A stretch of 8,469 nucleotides of DNA from Acholeplasmataceae bacterium. Its GTDB lineage: Bacteria > Bacillota_I > Bacilli_A > Acholeplasmatales > Acholeplasmataceae. The position numbers and the translations under genes were made by a program. This document shows, in pieces, positions 6,843 through 8,469 of the stretch. How positions within the stretch are numbered: position 1 is the stretch's first letter; the number at the start of each line of letters is the position of its first letter. The notes under the pieces are model-generated. The model did no database searches, had not been told where the DNA came from, and was given only the letters and a program-made list of their open reading frames with translations. Location: NCBI GenBank assembly GCA_003518475.1, contig DOYO01000012.1, forward strand, positions 591 to 9,059, written 5' to 3'.

Positions 6843-7310
6843 GTGGTCTACACATTTTATAAAAATAGTACGATTTTGCGTACTACATTGTTCAGTATTG
6901 CAATCGCAAATATATCTATATTGACTTTTGTTCTATTTATGGGGAATCGAGTAGTTATTGTTCTTGTACCAATTGGGATTGTCGATCTATCTATGGGTTT
7001 ACTGTTATTTTTCGCTCAAAAAGCATTTTTTACAAAAGTTAATGTTTCTAATAATGGGATATATCTGAGCTTAGGAAAAACGATTATGGAAAAATTCGAT
7101 TGGGAAGATTTCATTGATGCATATATCATTATTAAATATAATTCGCGATATATTCAGTTTGACACCAACAAGTCTGGAATAAAATTATATTTGAATATTA
7201 GTAGTGAACGATTAACGTATTTAAAAAATAGTTGCACTATTACAGAGTTGAAAAATAAATTAAATAGTATACAACTTTCAGTATTTCATCAAAAATTAGG
7301 ACCAATATAG
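6843..7310 (+). CDS. Small two-helix membrane protein with possible PH-like C-terminal domain
   Basis: A 155-residue protein: a short polar N-terminus, two membrane helices (about 14-33 and 36-59), then a roughly 95-residue soluble part. The stretch KVNVSNNGIYLSLGKTIMEK then FDWEDFIDAY (65-94) has the strand-turn-strand and W-E-D pattern seen in bacterial PH-like and YcxB-like domains attached to two helices; this is only a fold-level guess. The start is the GTG at 6843 because AAGGG (6830-6834, within GAAAGGGTGAT) lies eight bases upstream. A TTG at 6804 in frame would add 13 residues but overlaps the stop of the micro-ORF and has no ribosome site. The gene follows module copy C directly and is followed within a few bases by an orphan tail of another gene. 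Confidence 0.68.
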   Translation: MVYTFYKNSTILRTTLFSIAIANISILTFVLFMGNRVVIVLVPIGIVDLSMGLLLFFAQKAFFTKVNVSNNGIYLSLGKTIMEKFDWEDFIDAYIIIKYNSRYIQFDTNKSGIKLYLNISSERLTYLKNSCTITELKNKLNSIQLSVFHQKLGPI

Positions 7311-7317
7311 ATCTTAA

Positions 7318-7392
7318 TTGCTTTTGGATTGGTATGAATATGAACGATTAGAACCATCTGTTTATAAATCACTTAGTCCAATCTCAATGTAG
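7318..7392 (+). pseudogene. Orphan C-terminal fragment of a 4683-type membrane protein gene
   Basis: The frame reads LLLDWYEYERLEPSV then YKSLSPISM to TAG at 7390-7392. Its DWYE-ERLEPS core equals the C-terminus DWYEQERLEPSI of the 4683 gene. The stop codon of that gene (TAA) is TAT here, so the frame reads on through former 3' flank. An in-frame TAA at 7315-7317 just upstream and no start show that only the tail survives. It sits eight bases after the stop of the 6843 gene. Confidence 0.75.
7326..7382 (+). repeat. 3'-gene-end repeat, copy 3 (orphan)
   Basis: It matches 5306-5362 at 50 of 57 positions counted by eye, including the bases beyond the original stop codon, and its last 28 bases match copy 1 after the ATPase gene. 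It shows that the copied unit reached past the coding end. Confidence 0.85.
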
Positions 7393-7424
7393 TTTAAATA
7401 ATGAAAAATAAGGAGATCTTATCT

Positions 7425-8045
7425 ATGAATATTTTAGATTTTACATCAGATGTTTCGATAGAAGCAAAAATAATAAAACAACTAGAAATTATTAGGAAAA
7501 TCGCCGGAAGAGAAAACTATAATAGAGATTATTTCATTAAACAAATTGGGACTCCAGACACATCTTTGCTTGGTAGTTTTCAGTCAATCAAATTTATTGA
7601 TGTTTATTGCAAAAACATGAAAGAAATTTACGATATTATTAAAGAAATAGCAAAAGATAATATTATGATAATTACAGAGTGGACTTTTATGCTTTTTAAT
7701 TCAGATAAAGAGGATTTTAATAAAGATAGTCACGGAGAGATTATACCGGCTTACCCAAATTTGAAAGATGATAGAAATGACAAACCATATTATAAGTATT
7801 ATTGTTTAATTGATGATAAAAGCTTTCAAACATATGAAGAAATGAATATCTTTTTAGAAAACTGGTTAAGAGGATTTGATTCTTATAGTGGGTATATAAT
7901 AAAGAAAGATCAAATAGATATTTGTAAAACCTATTTATTTGAAAATAAAAAATCATTACCACTAGAAATGAATTTTAAAAATTCAATTATTGGATTCTTT
8001 TCAGGTACTCACGAATGCAATACCTTAGTTGTTATGACTAAATAA
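7425..8045 (+). CDS. Soluble protein of unknown function
   Basis: A 206-residue, charged, tyrosine- and lysine-rich protein with no signal peptide or membrane helix, so probably cytoplasmic. Visible pieces are an amphipathic N-terminal helix (12-29, IEAKIIKQLEIIRKIAGR), a helix-strand segment MKEIYDIIKEIAKDNIMIITEW (65-86), an acidic linker around 92-120, PYYKYYCLIDDKSF (121-134), a helical EEMNIFLENWL (138-148) and a C-terminal FFSGTHECNTLVV. I do not recognise the family. Two cysteines in CLID and THECNT need not be meaningful. Small soluble proteins of this size in repeat-rich islands are sometimes immunity or antitoxin partners, but nothing here proves that. The start is the ATG at 7425, nine bases after AAGGAG (7410-7415); the in-frame ATG at 7401 would put that site inside the gene. 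It lies 114 bases after the 6843 gene with no terminator between, so co-transcription is likely. Confidence 0.72.
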   Translation: MNILDFTSDVSIEAKIIKQLEIIRKIAGRENYNRDYFIKQIGTPDTSLLGSFQSIKFIDVYCKNMKEIYDIIKEIAKDNIMIITEWTFMLFNSDKEDFNKDSHGEIIPAYPNLKDDRNDKPYYKYYCLIDDKSFQTYEEMNIFLENWLRGFDSYSGYIIKKDQIDICKTYLFENKKSLPLEMNFKNSIIGFFSGTHECNTLVVMTK

Positions 8046-8192
8046 TACGAACAGAATAATTAGAATTTCAGTATAAAAAACAATAAAGTGGATCTCTGTC
8101 AATAAAGTAGACACAACAAGTAGAACATATAATTGGAAAGTCAACAAAAATTGTTCCAACAATAAGAAAAGTCTGGAATGGGGGAACATGAA

Positions 8193-8252
8193 ATGCCTAA
8201 AAATATGTTTCCGACACACATTATTTGGCATAATTTCGAGCAATGGGAGTAA
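8193..8252 (+). CDS. Micro-ORF (19 codons) of the repeat module, copy A
   Basis: The ATG follows a GGGGG run by eight bases; the product would be MPKNMFPTHIIWHNFEQWE, ending at TAA 8250-8252. A strong inverted-repeat terminator begins 28 bases later, an arrangement like a leader peptide followed by an attenuator. The alternative is the truncated first exon-like remnant of a transposase gene. No amino-acid run (for example repeated Trp or His) points to a specific attenuation signal. Confidence 0.35.
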   Translation: MPKNMFPTHIIWHNFEQWE

Positions 8253-8279
8253 CTCAACGCACTCAGACTGTCAGAACAT

Positions 8280-8326
8280 AAAAAAGATTCAGAGCACTAG
8301 ATCTACTAGTAATCTCCGAATCTTTT
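8280..8326 (+). terminator. Inverted-repeat terminator in module copy A
   Basis: The left arm AAAAAAGATTCAGAGCACTAG (split as A6, GATTCAGAG, CACTAG; 8280-8300) pairs with CTAGTAATCTCCGAATC plus five T (8306-8326) around the loop ATCTA, with one bulge and one or two non-Watson-Crick positions. A-rich and T-rich flanks make it potentially bidirectional. It ends transcription from the 7425 gene or acts inside the leader of the next gene. Confidence 0.78.
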
Positions 8327-8367
8327 TCATTTTGAAATTGCTGGATTTAATCAAAAATATCTCCATT

Positions 8368-8445
8368 ACACAGCGTCTTGGGTATGACAAGACAGCAGGC
8401 TTGGGTATGACAAGGTATAAAACACAGCACCTTGGTATAATCAAC
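8368..8445 (+). repeat. Three direct 24-base units
   Basis: Unit 1 (8368-8391) and unit 2 (8392-8414) both end in CTTGGGTATGACAAG and lie head to tail. Unit 3 (8422-8445) is ACACAGCACCTTGG followed by TATAATCAAC, a drifted copy whose end now contains a perfect TATAAT (8436-8441). ATCTCCA (8359-8365) and TGGAGAT (8449-8455) flank the three units as a short inverted repeat. Confidence 0.82.
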
Positions 8446-8454
8446 ATGGTGGAG

Positions 8455-8469
8455 ATGAGGGGATTTGAA
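8455..8469 (+). promoter_or_regulatory. Probable ribosome binding site of a gene beginning beyond the window
   Basis: GAGGGGATTTGAA ends exactly at the window edge. GAGGGG at this distance would suit a start codon immediately outside. The same block, GAGGGGATTTAAA, is found at 6521-6533, where no start codon follows. TATAAT at 8436-8441 could be the -10 box, but would give a very short leader. Confidence 0.4.

Larger units (their letters stand above)
8089..8356 (+). repeat. Repeat module, complete copy (copy A)
   Basis: Order: TGGATCTCTGTCAATAAAGT and AGACACAACAA (IS-like end, 8089-8119), an imperfect spacer with TTGGAA/TTCCAA arms (8133-8159), the conserved core 8177-8219 with micro-ORF start, about 60 variable bases, the hairpin at 8280-8326, and GCTGGATTTAATCAAAA (8340-8356). 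Copies B and C carry its right and left halves. No transposase gene is inside, so it would be a non-autonomous or decayed element, or a regulatory leader spread by duplication. Confidence 0.72.
8046..8469. other. 424-base non-coding end region carrying the complete repeat module
   Basis: No full gene is visible on either strand. It holds a 19-base-spaced double CAATAAAGT (8081-8111), the complete module (8089-8356) with micro-ORF and hairpin, three direct 24-base units (8368-8445) and a Shine-Dalgarno-like GAGGGG close to the last base. The minus-strand frame of 72 codons at 8025-8243 is a shadow of the module. Confidence 0.7.

Noticed and set aside
8081..8111. CAATAAAGT(A/G)GA repeated 19 bases apart
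   Set aside because: Two short AT-rich copies only; may be part of the IS-like end, too little to call a separate element.
8280..8326. Integron attC recombination site
   Set aside because: It is an imperfect hairpin with A and T tails, without recognisable core sites (GTTRRRY/RYYYAAC), and no integrase is present; a terminator explains it better.
8368..8445. CRISPR array
   Set aside because: The units abut directly or with seven bases between them, so there are no spacers, they drift, and no cas gene is seen.

Overview
The window looks like a chromosomal segment of a low-GC Gram-positive-type bacterium (Bacillota or a UGA-as-stop mollicute relative such as Acholeplasma/Izemoplasma; the lineage is an inference). 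Support comes from strong AAGGAG-type ribosome binding sites, TTG and GTG starts, AT-rich codons, tryptophan written as TGG, and TGA used as a stop (MFS gene). No rRNA, tRNA, CRISPR array or intact transposase was seen.

Left part (1-4543) is conventional housekeeping-type sequence. It holds the 3' part of a c-di-GMP signalling gene (HD-GYP domain, cut by the window edge) closed by a clean intrinsic terminator. An OFA-type major facilitator transporter follows, with its own extended -10 promoter. Then, 48 bases later and started by TTG, comes a complete P2-type Ca2+-transporting ATPase that keeps all the side chains expected for two Ca2+ sites.

Right part (4544-8469) is different in kind: visibly more AT-rich, with short genes of unknown function and repeats between them. 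The genes are a multi-pass membrane protein (4683-5345), a four-helix membrane protein with an acidic charged centre (5528-6100), a two-helix membrane protein with a possible PH-like tail (6843-7310) and a soluble unknown (7425-8045). All are on the + strand, the same strand as the left part.

Two repeat families organise the right part. The first is a 3'-gene-end sequence seen three times: just after the ATPase stop, at the true C-terminus and stop of the 4683-5345 gene, and as an orphan C-terminal scrap after the 6843-7310 gene. It reads as the relic of tandem copies of the 4683-type gene. The second is a longer module: an insertion-sequence-like left end, a micro-ORF with a Shine-Dalgarno sequence (MPKNMFPT...), an inverted-repeat terminator, a GCTGGAT(A/T)TAATCAAAA block, and 24-base units around ACCTTGGGTATGACAAG. 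It is complete near 8089-8445; its right half is at 6199-6375 and its left half at 6631-6807. The unit is inverted at 6352-6375 and present three times in direct orientation at 8368-8445. The window ends just after another Shine-Dalgarno-like GAGGGG, so a further gene probably begins immediately outside.

Overall: a stable signalling/transport block next to a plastic island of small, mostly membrane-bound unknown genes built and eroded by duplication and by a short repeated module. No function can be assigned to the island genes from sequence alone.
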